Of a stretch of DNA of 60,000 nt, positions 58,161 through 60,000 are shown piece after piece (the stretch's first letter is position 1; each line of letters starts with the position of its first letter). The notes under the pieces are model-generated. The model did not search any database, was not told the DNA's origin, and saw only the letters and a list, made by a program, of their open reading frames with translations. The position numbers were made by a program, and so were the translations under genes. Source of the stretch: Nematostella vectensis (Eukaryota; Cnidaria; Anthozoa; Actiniaria; Edwardsiidae); contig NC_064035.1 in the NCBI RefSeq assembly GCF_932526225.1, positions 3,907,501 to 3,967,500 on the forward strand, in the 5' to 3' direction.

Positions 58161-60000
58161 GTGCCACCAACCGATTTCACTACCATCACCACCATCACCA
58201 ACTATACTACTACCACCACCATCACCAACTATACTACTACCGTTAGCACCACCATCACCAACTATACTACTACCATCACCATCAACAACTATACTACTAC
58301 CGTTAACACTACCATCACCACTAACTATACTACTATCGTTACTATCACCATCACCACTAACTATACTACTATCGTTACCATCACCATCAGCGCTAACTAT
58401 ACTACTATCGTTACCATCACCATCACCACTAACTATACTACTATCGTTACCATCACCATCACCACTAACTATACTACTATCGTTACCATCACCATCACCA
58501 CTAACTATACTACTATCGTTACCATCACCATCACCACTAACTATACTACTACCGTTAACACTACCATCACCACTAACTATACTACTATCGTTACCATCAC
58601 CATCACCAACTATACTACTACCGTTACCACCACCATCACCAACTATACTGCTACCGTTACCACCGCCATCACCAACTATACTACTACCGTTAACACTACC
58701 ATCACCACTAACTATACTACTATCGTCACCATCACCATCACCAACTATACTACTGACGTTACCACCACCATCACAAACTATACTACTTCCGTTACCACCA
58801 CCATCACCAACTATACTACTACCATCACCATCAACAACTATACTACTACCGTTAACACTACCATCACCACTAACTATACTACTATCGTTACCATCACCAT
58901 CACCACTAACTATACTACTATCGTTACCATCACCATCACCACTAACTATACTACTATCGTTACCATCACCATCACCACTAACTATACTACTACCGTTAAC
59001 ACTACCATCACCACTAACTATACTACTATCGTTACCATCACCATCACCAACTATACTACTACCGTTACCACCACCATCACCAACTATACTGCTACCGTTA
59101 CCACCACCATCACCAACTATACTACTACCGTTAACACTACCATCACCACTAACTATACTACTATCGTTACCACCACCATCACCAACTATACTACTATCGT
59201 TACCACCACCATCACCAACTATACTGCTACCGTTACCACCACCATCACCAACTATACTACTACCGTTAACACTACCATCACCACTAACTATACTACTATC
59301 GTTACCACCACCATCACCAACTATACTACTACCGTTACCACCACCATCACCAACTATACTACTACCGTTAACACTACCATCACCACTAACTATACTACTA
59401 CCGTTACCACCACCATCACCAACTATACTACTATCGTTACCACTACCATCACCACTAACTATACTACTACCTTTACCATCACCATCACCAACTATACTAC
59501 TATCGTTACCACTACCATCACCAACTATACTACTATTGTTACCTTCACCATCACCAACTATACTACTATCGTTACCATCACCATCACCACTAACTATACT
59601 ACTACCGTTACCACCACCATCACCAACTATACTACTACCGTTAACACTACCATCACCACTAACTATAATACTACCGTTACCACCACCATCACCACTAACT
59701 ATACTACTATCGTTACCACTACCATCACCAACTATACTACTACCTTTACCATCACCATCACCAACTATACTACTACCGTTACCACCACCATCACCAACTA
59801 TACTACTATCGTTACCACTACCATCACCACTAACTATACTACTATCGTTAACACTACCATCACCACTAACTATACTACTACCGTTACCTTCACCATCACC
59901 AACTATACTACTACCGTTACCACTACCATCACCACTAACTATACTACTATCGTTACCACTACCATCACCACTAACTATACTACTATCGTTACCACTACCA
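58161..60000 (+). repeat. ACC/ATC/AACTATACT triplet-based minisatellite, running off the right edge
   Basis: Units such as accatcaccaactatactac plus taccgtt, in lengths of 24-33 bp that are all multiples of three. It starts about 18 bases after the presumed donor (CAG|GTGCCA) of UBR3 exon 58010-58160. The UBR3 frame stays open through the whole visible array (Thr-rich, with repeated NYT). It is probably intronic because conserved UBR3 sequence should continue straight after ECVQ. Confidence 0.93.

Overview
This window looks like nuclear DNA from a cnidarian, most likely an anthozoan (sea anemone or coral). It is AT-rich, intron-dense and full of tandem repeats. The fibrillar-type collagen at the left edge carries a WAP domain in its N-propeptide, which I know as a cnidarian arrangement, and the conserved genes are intron-rich and vertebrate-like. 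I cannot name the species from sequence alone. No prokaryotic operon, CRISPR array or viral genome is present.

Layout. (1) 1-5706, minus: the 5' part of a WAP-domain fibrillar collagen gene, running off the left edge. (2) 5707-8040: intergenic, with a 5'-truncated LINE and a G-rich minisatellite. (3) 8043 to about 22.6 kb, minus: a BZW1/BZW2 (eIF5-mimic protein) gene with 16 coding exons; a 5' non-coding exon probably lies near 22.55 kb. A 2.4 kb, 25-bp tandem array fills its first coding intron. (4) 22733-28610, plus: ACBD5, a peroxisomal tail-anchored acyl-CoA-binding protein, with two DNA-transposon-like insertions in its introns. (5) 32160-33439, minus: SPO16 (C1orf146 homologue), a meiotic crossover factor; a further exon at 28868-29052 may complete its C-terminal helix-hairpin-helix domain. 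(6) 34513 to 58160 and beyond, plus: UBR3, a very large N-recognin-family E3 ligase gene with 43 exons traced here (about 1,934 codons); its 3' end lies outside the window.

Gene order gives two head-to-head pairs (BZW/ACBD5 and SPO16/UBR3), each with two CACGTG boxes in or near the shared upstream region, and one tail-to-tail pair (ACBD5/SPO16). The genes do not form a pathway. They are housekeeping or structural functions: extracellular matrix, translation-initiation control, peroxisome-ER contact, meiotic recombination and ubiquitination.

The most unusual feature is the relation between tandem repeats and splice sites. In UBR3 one minisatellite repeats the 3' splice site and first exon bases about 15 times, another repeats donor-like sequence just after an exon, and a 337-bp duplication copies an exon end with its donor. 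In BZW about 96 units of an acceptor-like sequence sit directly before a real acceptor. UBR3 also has a textbook U12-type AT-AC intron, and its last visible exon runs in frame into a 1.8 kb stop-free Thr-rich triplet array. All exon boundaries were derived by eye from splice consensus, reading phase and remembered family sequences.
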